Assembly (NCBI RefSeq): GCF_002741015.1
Contig: NZ_CP016617.1
Location: forward strand, 682,001-746,000
From: Microvirga ossetica
Lineage (GTDB): Bacteria > Pseudomonadota > Alphaproteobacteria > Rhizobiales > Beijerinckiaceae
Length of the DNA stretch: 64,000 nucleotides
Reading direction: 5' to 3'
Part shown: one piece after another, positions 45,299 to 54,997 of the stretch
Layout: each line of letters opens with the position of its first letter
How positions within the stretch are numbered: the first letter of the stretch is position 1
Made by a program: the position numbers and the translations under genes
Notes under the pieces: model-generated
The model's database searches: none
Told to the model about the DNA's origin: nothing
What the model saw: only the letters and a program-made list of their open reading frames with translations

Positions 45299-45400
45299 AT
45301 GGCACGGGGCTGACCTTCGCCGTACTTCCGCGGCGCTGGGATGAGCGGACCTTCAATCATGCCCGCGGTACTACCGAGGTTGACCCGTTGCGGCCATTCC
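45299..45400 (+). repeat. Degenerate dispersed repeat, copy D2
   Basis: Starts TGGCACGGGGCTGACCTTCG, contains GCTGGGATGAGCGGACCTTCA and ends near TTGACCCGTTGCGG. Partner of the copy at 20115-20208. Confidence 0.5.
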
Positions 45401-45611
45401 GGATCCCAATCGCAGCATGAGTCCCTTATGGTTGCAGCGTTACACCCGTTGGCTGGGCAATGTCTCGTATGCCGGAATACGGCCGGCCCGTTCCAGCTTT
45501 TTGAGCCGTTTGGACGTCACCCGGGCTCGCTCGGCGCTCGAAGGGTTGATGCGTTGCTCCGTCAAACCAGGTAGCGGCCGTCGGGCGGTACCTACCTCGT
45601 CCACCGGGCGT

Positions 45612-45665
45612 TCCTTTCGGCGCTGGTCCCGCGAGATGACCACCGCCTGGCGAACCGAGGCCCAC
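45612..45665 (+). pseudogene. AraC-regulator 3' end remnant
   Basis: Encodes SFRRWSREMTTAWRTEAH, which matches the last residues of the intact AraC gene 1 kb upstream (AFRRWSGQTPTAWRTEGDH). No other part of the gene is present, so it is a residual fragment of a second, lost paralogue or of a duplication. Confidence 0.5.
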
Positions 45666-45852
45666 CCCACGGGATGGCGCTGTCCCAAACTGTCAACAGA
45701 TTGTCCCGGCCGGTCAAGCACGGCGCTCCGGCCGAGCTACGGTGAAATCGGGTAGGACAGGAAGATCGTTCCTTGTCTATAATCGCCCTGGGTTCGGGGA
45801 CAAGTGCCGGTGCTCTCCGATCACCCGCCGGACCGTCAGCGGAGGCGAAGCG

Positions 45853-46056
45853 GTGCCAGTCACGCGTGATCTCCCATCGGACAATCCGGCCATGCAATCG
45901 GAGCTGCTGAAGGCTGGCCGGAAGCGGCGGGAGACGCTTACCTTCCTGGTCCTCGCAGTCCTGATCTGGCCCTTCATCGCCGTCGGCATCGTCGCAGGCT
46001 GGGGGTTCGTCGTCTGGATGTACTACCTGTTCACGGGACCGCCCGGTCCGGTCTGA
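45853..46056 (+). CDS. napE: Periplasmic nitrate reductase subunit NapE
   Basis: 67 aa from GTG 45853 with GGAGGC upstream (ATG 45892 also possible). One membrane helix (TFLVLAVLIWPFIAVGIVAGWGFVVWMYYLFTGPPGP), the typical NapE form with its Pro-Gly tail. Role in the Nap system is unclear. First gene of napEFDABC, 14 bp before napF. Confidence 0.85.
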   Translation: MPVTRDLPSDNPAMQSELLKAGRKRRETLTFLVLAVLIWPFIAVGIVAGWGFVVWMYYLFTGPPGPV

Positions 46057-46070
46057 AGGGGAGGCGCCGG

Positions 46071-46364
46071 ATGACCGAAGCCGTGGATCTCAAGCGCCGC
46101 AGCTTCCTGCTCGGGAGGCTTGCCCCGGCAAGCCAGGCCGCCGGACCTCCCATCGCCGTAATCGGTCCGTCCTGTCTCGCCTTTCGGGGCATCGCCTGCA
46201 TGAGCTGCCGGGATGTCTGTCCGGTGGAGGCCGTGCGGTTCGAGCTCGCCGTTGGTGGTGCCTGCCCCACGATCCTGACCGACGCCTGCACCGGCTGCGG
46301 CGCCTGTGCCCGATCCTGCCCTGCCGATGCCATACGGGTTTTCGCGCGGGAGGCCATGGCATGA
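46071..46364 (+). CDS. napF: Ferredoxin-type protein NapF, short form
   Basis: 97 aa. An N-terminal KRRSFLLGR twin-arginine-like stretch is followed by two 4Fe-4S motifs, CMSCRDVCP and CTGCGACARSCP. Classic NapF has about 160 aa and four clusters, so this is a shortened version. NapF is thought to help load or activate NapA on the cytoplasmic side. Overlaps napD by 4 bp (ATGA). Confidence 0.87.
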   Translation: MTEAVDLKRRSFLLGRLAPASQAAGPPIAVIGPSCLAFRGIACMSCRDVCPVEAVRFELAVGGACPTILTDACTGCGACARSCPADAIRVFAREAMA

Positions 46365-46618
46365 CCGGCGAATGTCACATCTCCAGCCTCGTGGTTCACA
46401 GCCGTCCCGACCGCGTGCCCTTCATCGTGGAGTGCATCGGTGCGATCGCGGGAGCCGAAGTCCATGGCGGCGAGGATATCGGCAAACTGATCGTCACCCT
46501 CGAAACGGAAACGGAAAGCCAAGTCGTCGAGCGGATCAACGCGATCCAGCTCCTCGACGGCGTGCTCGCCGCGACCCTCGTCTTCCATCATTTCGAGCCT
46601 GTCCAAGAGCGGGAGTAG
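46361..46618 (+). CDS. napD: NapA chaperone NapD
   Basis: 85 aa: [75 protein letters not shown]. This is the ferredoxin-fold chaperone that binds the Tat signal of NapA before export. Overlaps napF by 4 bp and ends 4 bp before napA, indicating tight coupling. Confidence 0.9.
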   Translation: MTGECHISSLVVHSRPDRVPFIVECIGAIAGAEVHGGEDIGKLIVTLETETESQVVERINAIQLLDGVLAATLVFHHFEPVQERE

Positions 46619-46622
46619 ATCC

Positions 46623-49142
46623 ATGGACCTCACGCGCCGCACCGTCCTGAAGGCCCAGGCAGCCGCAGCCGCAGCCGCAGCCGCTGGTATTTCCCTCCCT
46701 GCCGTTGCCCAGAACATCCTGACGGGTGAGGACCTTCAACTGCAATGGTCGAAGGCTCCCTGCCGCTTCTGCGGCACCGGCTGCGGTGTGATGGTCGGGG
46801 TGAAAGAAGGCAAGGTCGTTGCCACCCACGGCGACATGCAGGCCGAGGTCAATCGCGGCCTCAACTGCGTCAAGGGTTACTTCCTCTCCAAGATCATGTA
46901 CGGCAGCGATCGGCTCACCCAGCCGCTCCTGCGCATGAGGAACGGGCAGTTCGCGAAGGACGGCGCGTTCGAGCCCGTCTCCTGGGACCAGGCCTTCGAC
47001 GAGATGGCGCGGCAGTTCAAGCGCGTGCTCAAGGAGAACGGCCCCGAAGCGGTCGGCATGTTCGGCTCGGGCCAGTGGACGATCTGGGAGGGCTATGCCG
47101 CCTCCAAGCTGATGCGGGCGGGATTCCGCACCAACAACCTCGATCCGAACGCCCGCCACTGCATGGCGTCCGCCGCCGTCACCTTCATCCGTACCTTCGG
47201 CATGGACGAGCCGATGGGTTGCTACGACGATTTCGAGCATGCCGACGCCTTCGTGCTCTGGGGCTCGAACATGGCCGAGATGCACCCGATCCTGTGGACC
47301 CGGGTGACCGACCGCCGCCTCAGCCATCCGCATGTGCGGATCGCGACGCTGTCCACCTACGAGCACCGCACGACGGATCTCTCGGACATGGCGGTGATCT
47401 TCAAGCCCGGCACGGACCTCGCGATCATGAACTACATCGCGAACCACCTCATCCAGACCGGGGCGGTGAACCGCGAGTTCATGGACCGGCACGTCAACAT
47501 CCGCATGGCCAACACCGACATCGGTTACGGCCTGCGGCCGGAGCACGTGCTCGAGCAGCGGGCGCAGCACGCCAACGACGCCCAGGTCTCGCATCCATCG
47601 GATTTCGAGGCCTACGCGAAGCTCATGAGCGAGTACACGCTGGAGCGCGTGTCCGAGTTGTCCGGTGTCCGGAAGGAGCAACTGGAAGCTTTGGCGAAAC
47701 TCTACGCCGATCCGAAGGTCAAGGTGATGTCGCTCTGGACCATGGGGTTCAACCAGCACGTTCGCGGCGTCTGGGCCAATCACATGGTCTACAACCTGCA
47801 CCTGATGACCGGGAAGATCGCGGAGCCCGGCAACTCACCCTTCTCGCTCACCGGCCAGCCCTCGGCCTGCGGCACGGCGCGCGAGGTCGGCACCTTCGCC
47901 CACCGTCTTCCGGCCGACATGCAGGTCAACAATCCCGAGCACCGCAAGCACGCGGAGGAGCTCTGGAAGCTGCCGCACGGGCTGCTGCCGGAGAAGGTCG
48001 GCTATCACGCCGTGCAGCAGGACCGCATGCTCAAGGACGGCAAGCTCAATGCCTACTGGATCATGTGCAACAACAACCTCCAGACGGCGCCGAACACCAA
48101 CAACGAGACCTATCCCGGCTACCGCAATCCGGCGAACTTCGTGGTGGTCTCGGATCCCTACCCGACAGTCACCGCCATGGCGGCGGACCTGATCCTGCCG
48201 ACGGCGATGTGGGTCGAGAAGGAGGGCGCCTACGGCAACGCGGAGCGGCGCACCCATTTCTGGCACCAGCTCGTCAACGCCCCCGGCGAGGCCCGCTCCG
48301 ACCTCTGGCAGTTGATGGAGTTCTCGAAGCGCTTCACCACCGACGAGGTCTGGCCGGCCGGGGTCCTCGATGCCAACCCCGCCTACAAGGGCAAGACCCT
48401 CCATGACGTTCTCTTCGCCAACGGTCAGGTGAACAAGTTCCCGCTGTCGGAGCTCGATCCGGCCTACGAGAATCGCGAGGCCAAGGCTTTCGGCTTCTAC
48501 GTCCAAAAGGGATTGTTCGAGGAATACGCCAGCTTCGGGCGCGGTCATGGGCACGATCTGGCGCCGTTCGACACCTATCATCAGGTCAGGGGCCAGCGGT
48601 GGCCCGTCGTGAACGGCAAGGAGACGCTCTGGCGCTACCGCGAGTGCTACGATCCCTATGTCGAGAAGGGCAGCGGGCTCCAGTTCTACGGCAATCCCGA
48701 CAAGAAGGCCAACCTCATCGCCGCACCCTACGAGCCGCCCGCCGAGACCCCGGACGACGAGTTCGATCTCTGGCTCGTCACCGGCCGCGTGCTGGAGCAC
48801 TGGCATTCGGGCTCGATGACGCTGCGCGTGCCCGAACTGTACCGGGCGTTTCCGGGTGCGGTCCTGTTCATGCACCCGGACGACGCCACCAAGCGCCATC
48901 TCCGGCGCGGGCAGGAGGTGCGCATCATCTCCCGGCGCGGCGAGATCCGCAGCCGGGTCGAGACGAGGGGACGCAACAAAATGCCGCCCGGGGTGGTCTT
49001 CGTGCCGTTCTTCGACGCCAGCCAGCTCGTCAACAAGCTCACGCTCGACGCGACGGATCCGATCTCGAAGCAGACCGACTTCAAGAAATGCGCCGTCAAG
49101 GTCGTGCTGGCCGCCAGTGCGGACGCGGGGAGGCAGCCATGA
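46623..49142 (+). CDS. napA: Periplasmic nitrate reductase catalytic subunit NapA
   Basis: 839 aa, full family length. A Tat signal ([20 protein letters not shown]) with an alanine run encoded by tandem GCAGCC-like codons is followed by a 4Fe-4S motif ([14 protein letters not shown]...NCVKGYF). The molybdenum-ligand Cys is in [13 protein letters not shown]. The MGD-binding regions include [16 protein letters not shown] and [23 protein letters not shown]. Reduces nitrate to nitrite in the periplasm with electrons from NapB/NapC. It serves redox balancing or is a first step of denitrification; no nitrite reductase is in the window. Overlaps napB by 4 bp. Confidence 0.96.
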   Translation: MDLTRRTVLKAQAAAAAAAAAGISLPAVAQNILTGEDLQLQWSKAPCRFCGTGCGVMVGVKEGKVVATHGDMQAEVNRGLNCVKGYFLSKIMYGSDRLTQPLLRMRNGQFAKDGAFEPVSWDQAFDEMARQFKRVLKENGPEAVGMFGSGQWTIWEGYAASKLMRAGFRTNNLDPNARHCMASAAVTFIRTFGMDEPMGCYDDFEHADAFVLWGSNMAEMHPILWTRVTDRRLSHPHVRIATLSTYEHRTTDLSDMAVIFKPGTDLAIMNYIANHLIQTGAVNREFMDRHVNIRMANTDIGYGLRPEHVLEQRAQHANDAQVSHPSDFEAYAKLMSEYTLERVSELSGVRKEQLEALAKLYADPKVKVMSLWTMGFNQHVRGVWANHMVYNLHLMTGKIAEPGNSPFSLTGQPSACGTAREVGTFAHRLPADMQVNNPEHRKHAEELWKLPHGLLPEKVGYHAVQQDRMLKDGKLNAYWIMCNNNLQTAPNTNNETYPGYRNPANFVVVSDPYPTVTAMAADLILPTAMWVEKEGAYGNAERRTHFWHQLVNAPGEARSDLWQLMEFSKRFTTDEVWPAGVLDANPAYKGKTLHDVLFANGQVNKFPLSELDPAYENREAKAFGFYVQKGLFEEYASFGRGHGHDLAPFDTYHQVRGQRWPVVNGKETLWRYRECYDPYVEKGSGLQFYGNPDKKANLIAAPYEPPAETPDDEFDLWLVTGRVLEHWHSGSMTLRVPELYRAFPGAVLFMHPDDATKRHLRRGQEVRIISRRGEIRSRVETRGRNKMPPGVVFVPFFDASQLVNKLTLDATDPISKQTDFKKCAVKVVLAASADAGRQP

Positions 49143-49612
49143 GGCACATCGTCTTCCTGTCGCTTCTCAGCGTGGTGCCATGCCTGGCGGCCGGGGTGAT
49201 CCTGGCGCAGGATGCGCCGCGCCTGCGCGGGCCGGAGCCGTTCACCGAGGAGGTGCCGGCGCCGCCAATGCAGCGCCAGGTCACCGACGATGTGCGCGTC
49301 GGCCGGAACTATCCCGACCAGCCTCCGGTGATCCCGCATTCCATCGAGGGCTACGCGATGGACCTGAACGCGAACAAGTGCATGTCGTGCCATGCGCGCA
49401 AGTTCACGGAGCAGAGCCAGGCGCCGATGATCAGCGTGACGCACTACCAGGACCGGGCCGGCAACACCCTCGGCGGCCTGGCCCCGCGGCGCTACGTCTG
49501 CGTCTCCTGCCACGTGCCGCAGACGACAGCGAAGCCGCTGGTGGAGAACGTGTTCACCGACATGGACGCCATTACCGAACCTGAGCGGCAGCCCGAGCGG
49601 AGGACGCGCTGA
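49139..49612 (+). CDS. napB: Periplasmic nitrate reductase dihaem cytochrome NapB
   Basis: 157 aa. A signal peptide ([24 protein letters not shown]) and two c-type haem motifs (CMSCH near residue 81, CVSCH near residue 120), with the family blocks [27 protein letters not shown] and [14 protein letters not shown]. Transfers electrons from NapC to NapA in the periplasm. ATG 49139 overlaps the napA stop, and its stop overlaps the napC start (TGATG). Confidence 0.94.
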   Translation: MRHIVFLSLLSVVPCLAAGVILAQDAPRLRGPEPFTEEVPAPPMQRQVTDDVRVGRNYPDQPPVIPHSIEGYAMDLNANKCMSCHARKFTEQSQAPMISVTHYQDRAGNTLGGLAPRRYVCVSCHVPQTTAKPLVENVFTDMDAITEPERQPERRTR

Positions 49613-50229
49613 TGGCGGCCGGTATCTCACGCGCCTGGGGCTGGTTCCGCGGGAATCGCTGGGTCAACACGGCGCTGAGTCCGCCGGTCTACCTCAGCCT
49701 CGCCTTTCTCACGCTTGGCGGCTTCGTGGCCGGGGTGGGCTTCTGGGGCGCCTTCAACACCGCCCTCGAGGCGACGAACACGGAGCAGTTCTGCACCAGT
49801 TGCCACGAGATGCAGGCCAACGTCTTCGAGGAGCTGAAGGGCACGATCCATTTTACCAACCGCTCCGGCGTGCGGGCTACGTGTCCCGATTGCCACGTCC
49901 CGCACGAGTGGACCAACAAGATCGCCCGCAAGATGCAGGCCTCGAAGGAGGTCTGGGGCCACATTTTCGGCTCCATTGCCACGCGGGACAAGTTCCTGGC
50001 CATGCGCAAGCACCTGGCGGAGCGCGAGTGGGAGCGGATGAAGGCCAACGACTCGCTGGAATGCCGCAACTGCCACAGCTCGGAGTCGATGGACCTGACG
50101 AAGCAGAACCCGCGCGCGGCCTCGGCGCACGAGCGCTTCCTGTTCTCTGGCGAGAGAACCTGCATCGACTGCCACAAGGGCATCGCGCATCGCCTGCCCG
50201 ACATGTCGGGCGTTCCGGGATGGCAGTAA
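49612..50229 (+). CDS. napC: Tetrahaem quinol dehydrogenase NapC
   Basis: 205 aa. An N-terminal membrane anchor ([24 protein letters not shown]) and four haem-binding motifs: CTSCH, CPDCH, CRNCH and CIDCH, the NapC/NirT pattern. Oxidises quinol in the inner membrane and passes electrons to NapB. No napGH genes are present, so NapC is the sole quinol link here. Last nap gene of the run. Confidence 0.95.
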   Translation: MAAGISRAWGWFRGNRWVNTALSPPVYLSLAFLTLGGFVAGVGFWGAFNTALEATNTEQFCTSCHEMQANVFEELKGTIHFTNRSGVRATCPDCHVPHEWTNKIARKMQASKEVWGHIFGSIATRDKFLAMRKHLAEREWERMKANDSLECRNCHSSESMDLTKQNPRAASAHERFLFSGERTCIDCHKGIAHRLPDMSGVPGWQ

Positions 50230-50233
50230 GCCC

Positions 50234-50782
50234 ATGAAGATCAGCAGCATCGTCATGGCAGCAACCGTTCTCGTGACAGTGCTGCCGGAAGCAATCCCGG
50301 TCGTCTGGGCACAAGGGCAGGGTGCATCGGTCCCCGCCACGCAGACGCGTCCCATCGAGCCGCAGGAGTTCGTCCGGCTGGCCTACAGCTCCGCGTCCCT
50401 CCAGGCGCAGGCCGCCAGGCTTGCGGCCGGACGCGACACGAGACCGGAGGTCAAGAACTACGCGGCGTCAGCGGCCGATTTCCGCACAAGCCTCCTGCAA
50501 CGGCTCGAGGCCTTCGCCAGGGAGCGCAGCATCCCACTCCCGGCCATGAAGGAATTCGAGCATCAGGTCATCCTTGAGAACCTGGAGCCGCTCGATGCCC
50601 TCGAACTGAGCCGACGCTACGCGGAGATCCAGGTGCAGGCGCTTGATCGGGAAATCGGCATCTACCAAGCGGCAAGCCGGAGTCCGCATCAGGAGATCAA
50701 GGAATTCTCCGCTCAGGTGCTTCCCCAGTTGCAGCAGCGGCTCAAGGGTGCGCAGACAATGTACGACGCCATCAAGCCGTGA
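50234..50782 (+). CDS. Exported DUF4142 domain protein
   Basis: 182 aa. A signal peptide (MKISSIVMAATVLVTVLPEAIPVVWA) precedes a helical ferritin-like DUF4142 domain: PQEFVRLAYSSASLQAQAARLAAGRDTRPEVKNYAASAADFRTSLLQRLEAFARERSIPLPAMKEFEHQ...RRYAEIQVQALDREIGIYQAASRS. It starts 4 bp after napC and may be read through from the nap operon, although it is not a known nap gene. Function unknown. Confidence 0.82.
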   Translation: MKISSIVMAATVLVTVLPEAIPVVWAQGQGASVPATQTRPIEPQEFVRLAYSSASLQAQAARLAAGRDTRPEVKNYAASAADFRTSLLQRLEAFARERSIPLPAMKEFEHQVILENLEPLDALELSRRYAEIQVQALDREIGIYQAASRSPHQEIKEFSAQVLPQLQQRLKGAQTMYDAIKP

Positions 50783-50898
50783 GCAGACACATCAACGTTC
50801 GCTCAGGAGGCGTCTGCTGGACAGTCGTCGCGCAGGCCGACATCCGCTTGTCCACCTCACGCAGGAAGGCCACTGGCTCGCTACAAAGGTCCGGTCCT

Positions 50899-50990
50899 GG
50901 CACAGAGCTGAAGTACGCGGAATGTCAGCTCACGAAGGGAACACCGGACCTTCCCAGAGCGAAACGTGCTTACTGCTTTGACCGGATGCG
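50899..50990 (+). repeat. Degenerate dispersed repeat, copy E2
   Basis: Starts TGGCACAGAGCTGAAGTAC and ends near TTTGACCGGATGCG. Resembles copy E1 at 30601-30695 in its first 20 bp and overall TGGCAC...TTGACC frame. Confidence 0.45.
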
Positions 50991-51021
50991 AAACTTCCTG
51001 AGCTTGATGGATCTGCCGCTG

Positions 51022-53189
51022 CTACCGCCACATACGCCGCATGTTCGCGCCGACGTCGATCCGAACCTTTCTTGTGTCGGCGGCACCAGCGGTCGGCTCC
51101 GCCGTAGCGACGGGCCATGATACCCGCTCGAACAGCTTCAGGAGCGCGCTGGGAATGAAGCGGGTACGGGCAGCATAGACGTGGCGATCGCCTGTGGCGG
51201 ATTGCTGGTGCGTGAAGAACCTCTGCGGCACAACGACATGAAGGTGGTCCTCGGCCCGGGTCATCGCCACATACAGCAGTCGGCGCTCCTCCTCGATCTC
51301 CGCCGTCGTGCCGACGCCGAGGTCCGAGGGGATGCAGCCGTCGACGACATTGAGGACAAACACCGACTTCCATTCCTGCCCCTTGGCGGAATGGATCGTC
51401 GACAGGATCAGGTAATCCTCGTCGCGCAGGGGCACGCCAGCCTGATCACTCGTGGCATCGGGCGGATCGAGCGTGAGTTCGGTAAGGAAATGCTCGCGGG
51501 AGGGATAGCCGGCCGCGATCTGCTCCAGCTGGATCAGGTCGGCCTTGCGGGTCCCGGCATCCTCATGGATGCGCTCGAGATGGGGCTCGTACCACGTCCG
51601 CGCCAGCTCGAGCTCCGCCGGCCATCCGGCACGGCCGACCTGAAGCTGCGCGATCGCATCGACAAAAGTGGGCCACTCGTCGCCGGCCCGGGGTGGAGCC
51701 GGTGCCTCCATCAGGGCACCGATCGGATCGGCAGCGGCGTGCATGCGATCGAGCACCCGCTGCGCCGAGGTCGGGCCGACGCCGGGCAGGAGCTGCATCA
51801 GCCGAAAGCCAGCGACACGGTCGCGCGGGTTCTGGACAAACCGCAGCAGGGCGAGCAGGTCCTTGACATGCGAGGCATCGAGGAACTTGAGGCCGCCGAA
51901 CTTCACGAAGGGAATGTTGCGCCGAGTCAGCTCCACCTCGAGCGGCCCGGAATGGTGCGAGGCCGGAACAGCACTGCCTGCTGCTTGAGGCTCATGCCGG
52001 CCTCGCGGTTCGCCAGCACCTGCTCGACCACGTAGCGGGCCTGGTCGGCCTCATCGCGCACGGCAACGAGCTGCGGCCGCTCGGCCGAGGTGCGGTCGGT
52101 CCAGAGGTTCTTGGTGAAGCGCTCGGAGGCGAGCTCGATCACCGCGTTGGCTGCGGCCAGGATCGTCTGGCTCGAGCGGTAGTTGCGATCGAGGGTGACG
52201 ATCGCGGCCGGTGGGTTGAAGTGGCTCGGGAAGTCCAGGATGTTGCGCACCGTGGCGGCGCGGAAGGAATAGATCGACTGGGCATCGTCCCCGACCACCG
52301 TCAGACCCTGGCCGCCTGGCTTGAGAGCGAGCAGGATCGAGGACTGGAGCCGGTTGGTGTCCTGGTACTCGTCGACCAAGACATGGTCGAAGCGCCCGCC
52401 GAGTTCGGCCGCGATCGCGGGCTCGGCCGCCATCTGGGCCCAGTAGAGCAGGAGATCGTCGTAATCGAGCACGTTCTGGCGCTGCTTGGCCTCGACATAG
52501 GCGGCGAAGAGCTGGCGCAGCTCGGCGGCCCACCCCGCGCACCAGGGATAGGAGGCGCGCAGCACCTCCTCGATGGCCATCTCGGCGTTCACGCAGCGGG
52601 AATAGATCGCAAGGCAGGTTGCCTTCGCTGGAAAGCGGCTCTGTGTCGAGGAGAAGCCGAGCTCATGTCGGACGAGGTTCATCAGGTCGGCCGAGTCCTC
52701 ACGGTCATGGATCGAGAAGGCGGGGTCGAGACCGATCTCCGGCGCATAGTCGCGCAGCAGTCTGGCGCCGATGCCATGGAACGTGCCGGCCCAGGTCAGG
52801 GCGTCGGTCATCACACTTGCGCTCTGGCCCATGACCTTGCCGGCGATCCTCTCGACCCGATGCGCCATCTCGGCGGCCGCCCGGCGGGAGAAGGTCAAGA
52901 GCAGGATGCGGCGGGGATCGGCGCCATTGACGATAAGGTGGGCCACGCGGTGCGCGAGCGTGTTGGTCTTGCCCGATCCCGCACCTGCGATCACCAAGAG
53001 TGGGCGCGTCGAGGTGGGAGCCCTCCCGTCGGTGACGCCGTGTTCTACCGCCCGACGCTGTTCCGGGTTGAGCTTGTCGAGATAACCGACCGAGATGGAC
53101 ACTGACGAATCGTCCCCTGCTTCTTCTCGGACGATTGATCCTTGTTTCTGGTTTTGTTCGCAAGTGACGATTGTTTGCTCGCAATGCAC
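51022..53189 (-). pseudogene. UvrD/PcrA-like ATP-dependent helicase, frameshifted
   Basis: SF1A helicase. The N-terminal part (53189-51962) has YLDKLNPEQRRAVEHG, Walker A LLVIAGAGSGKTNTLAHRVAHLI, DHVLVDEYQDTNRLQ, VVGDDAQSIYSFRAA and TLDRNYRSSQTIL. Near 51962 the frame breaks. The expected ASHHSGPLEVELTRRNIPFVKFGGLKF needs one extra base in the CGGCCTCG tract. The C-terminal part (to 51022) has LSTIHSAKGQEWKSVFVLN and EEERRLLYVAMTRAEDHLHV. Whole length after repair is about 722 aa. The open frame begins at GTG 53189, but a GTG near 53102 (VSISVGYLDKLN) may be the real start. Either inactive or an indel error. Confidence 0.82.
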
Positions 53190-53291
53190 ATCCTGCTGGG
53201 AGAGGTCTGATCCTTTGGAAGAAGACCGAATTTGGTAACGAACCGCAGACTACCGTGCGGCGCCGTCGTTCCTAGGGCCGGAAACAGAACC

Positions 53292-53810
53292 ATGAAAGGC
53301 TTTCTGCTTGCCGCGATCGGGATTGTCTTTGCGCCTGCCGCAGTTCTGGCTGACGGCCTGAGCCTTGCAGGCTCCTTCTGGCAATGCACCCGCTCCACCG
53401 ACCAGTCTCAGTTCGTGATCGCTTTCTATCCAGGTGGTGGCGTCGGGGGAGGGGAGTTGGAGAACAACGAGGTGAGCCCCTACATCTTCGATGCCTCCCA
53501 GACGAAGTCAGGGGAGTGGCCTGGGAAATGGGAACAGACAGGCCAACGTTTCACATGGGTGTTTCCGGATCAGAGCATTCGGATCGAAGGTAGCCTCTCA
53601 GGGCTTGGTCAGTCAGCTGCGAGGCTCACCGGCACTGGAACTGCCTCTGGCGATAAATTTGCAGTGACGTGCAGAAGCCTGGTGAAACTGCCCAAGATCG
53701 GGGACGGGCTCGTTGTCCCAAGGGATAGCCGCTTCATTGACTTGGATGGGGATGAGGGAGAGCTGAAGGTGCCCGCTGGGGTCTCCCTTCAAGAGCCAGG
53801 ATCGCGCTGA
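53292..53810 (+). CDS. Exported hypothetical protein
   Basis: 172 aa. A signal peptide (MKGFLLAAIGIVFAPAAVLA) precedes a beta-rich mature part: SFWQCTRSTDQSQFVIAFYPGGGVGGGELENNEVSPYIFDASQTKSGEWPGKWEQTGQRFTWVFPD. A disulphide between the two cysteines (WQCT and VTCRS) is possible. The ATG 53292 was chosen for the signal peptide. No family recognised. Its end overlaps the shadow extension of the DUF72 frame opposite. Confidence 0.65.
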   Translation: MKGFLLAAIGIVFAPAAVLADGLSLAGSFWQCTRSTDQSQFVIAFYPGGGVGGGELENNEVSPYIFDASQTKSGEWPGKWEQTGQRFTWVFPDQSIRIEGSLSGLGQSAARLTGTGTASGDKFAVTCRSLVKLPKIGDGLVVPRDSRFIDLDGDEGELKVPAGVSLQEPGSR

Positions 53811-53828
53811 TATCTACTTCGTAGCGAA

Positions 53829-54580
53829 CTAACGTTTTTTGAGCGCGTGGGAGTGGAGAAGCTCCATAGCGCTGAGTGCATCGCCAGTCGCGGCGAAGGC
53901 TGCCGTATTGTCAAAGATGCACCAGGCTTCTCTTCCGGCCTGCGCGTGGGCGCCAAGCGTCCCGGCCGTATCAGCGATGACCTCTTGCGAGTATGCCGAG
54001 TAATACATTTTGGGCGACCCATGCAGGCGGTAGTAAACGAGGCCGGTCCAGCCGCCCGGAGTACCGGCACTCGGATGAGGCTTGGGATCTGCCGCCACCC
54101 GTGCAATCGGTGCTCTACGAGGAAGGCATCGACATCGGCCGTGAACCATGACGCGTGCCGGGGCTCACAGACGACGTCTCCGCCGAAGGAGGCTCGAACC
54201 TTCTTAACAAACGGCCTGACGACCGCAGGATCAAATTTCAGGCTTGGGACAAGCTGGATGAGGACCGGTCCGAGCTTGGGACCTAGACCGGCGATTTCTC
54301 CAAGAAACCGCTGCAATGGCTCGTCGACATTGCGCAGACGGCTTTCGTGGGTGATCGTCTTCGGCATCTTCACGGCAAAGCGGAAGTGCTCCGGGACATC
54401 ATCGGCCCAGCGCTGATAGGTCGACAAACGATGCGGGCGGTAAAATGAGGAGTTGATCTCAACGCCGTCAAACCGGCTCGCGTATCGCACGAGATGGCTT
54501 CCTTCGCTCGGGAAGGCATCCTGGTATTGCTTTGGGATCGCCCAAGCGGCGGTCAGAACATAGATGCGGCACTCAGTCAT
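53829..54580 (-). pseudogene. DUF72 family protein, frameshifted
   Basis: ATG 54580 begins the TIM-barrel-like DUF72 domain: GSHLVRYASRFDGVEINSSFYRPHRLSTYQRWADDVPEHFRFAVKMPKTITHESRL...EPRHASWFTADVDAFLVEHR. Near 54108 one base is missing. The proper C-terminus (IARVAADPKPHPSAGTPGGWTGLVYYRLHGSPKMYYSAYS...EAWCIFDNTAAFAATGDALSAMELL) continues in another frame to 53829. The family is widespread and of unknown function, often linked with DNA-repair genes; here it sits near ku and ligD. Confidence 0.82.
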
Positions 54581-54610
54581 ATTCGACTTTGAGCAGCAGG
54601 CTGCCGGGGG

Positions 54611-54799
54611 TTAGCCTCGCTTGAGCTTCCCAGCCGCTGCATCGAGCTTTTCACGGCTATTCCCAAGTTCTTTGATTAACGCCTCAGCCTGAGCAACGCT
54701 GATCCCATGCTTTTCGGCAAAGTACTCGACCTCGTACGTCTCCCCGCCGGCGACACGGCCCCGATCAGCACCGCCGCGATTGGCTTTATCATCAGACAT
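54611..54799 (-). CDS. DUF3606 domain protein
   Basis: 62 aa: MSDDKANRGGADRGRVAGGETYEVEYFAEKHGISVAQAEALIKELGNSREKLDAAAGKLKRG. This is the small DUF3606 fold (YEV-x-YFA-x-KHGIS-x-xQA-x-x-LI), common in Rhizobiales as a stress-related gene near ku/ligD. ATG start at 54799, behind GGAGTAG. Function unknown. Divergent from ku. Confidence 0.82.
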   Translation of the reverse strand: MSDDKANRGGADRGRVAGGETYEVEYFAEKHGISVAQAEALIKELGNSREKLDAAAGKLKRG

Positions 54800-54997
54800 T
54801 CGGCTACTCCGTTTGCCGTTAGCTCAGTTCCAAAATGCGCGGAGGCGTGGAGCGGTTTCATGCGACGTTAACCGCGTTGGAGATGCCTGTGGAGAACTCG
54901 GAACGAGTCATCTCAGGGCGACGTTGCTGACTCGTGTGGGTACCGGCCAAGGTTACCGGGCCTGTCACACAGTAGCGTGTCTTTGGGAGTTCTACCC

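Larger units (their letters stand above)
45117..45852. other. Intergenic region with repeat copy D2 and an AraC-gene fragment
   Basis: 736 bp. It contains the degenerate repeat at 45299-45400 and the araC 3' remnant at 45612-45665. A TATAAT-like hexamer near 45776 (TTGTCTATAATCG) could be the -10 of the nap promoter. I see no clear FNR palindrome. Confidence 0.45.

Noticed and set aside
46650..46690. Alanine-codon tandem repeat in the NapA signal as a phase-variable tract
   Set aside because: The repeat unit is a multiple of three bases, so length changes would not shift the frame; an alanine-rich Tat h-region is ordinary.
46536..47801. Long minus-strand ORF (421 aa) opposite napA, and another at 47835-48899
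   Set aside because: Both are antisense shadows of napA. Their His/Arg/Asp-rich composition is typical of reversed GC-rich coding DNA, and napA is unmistakable.
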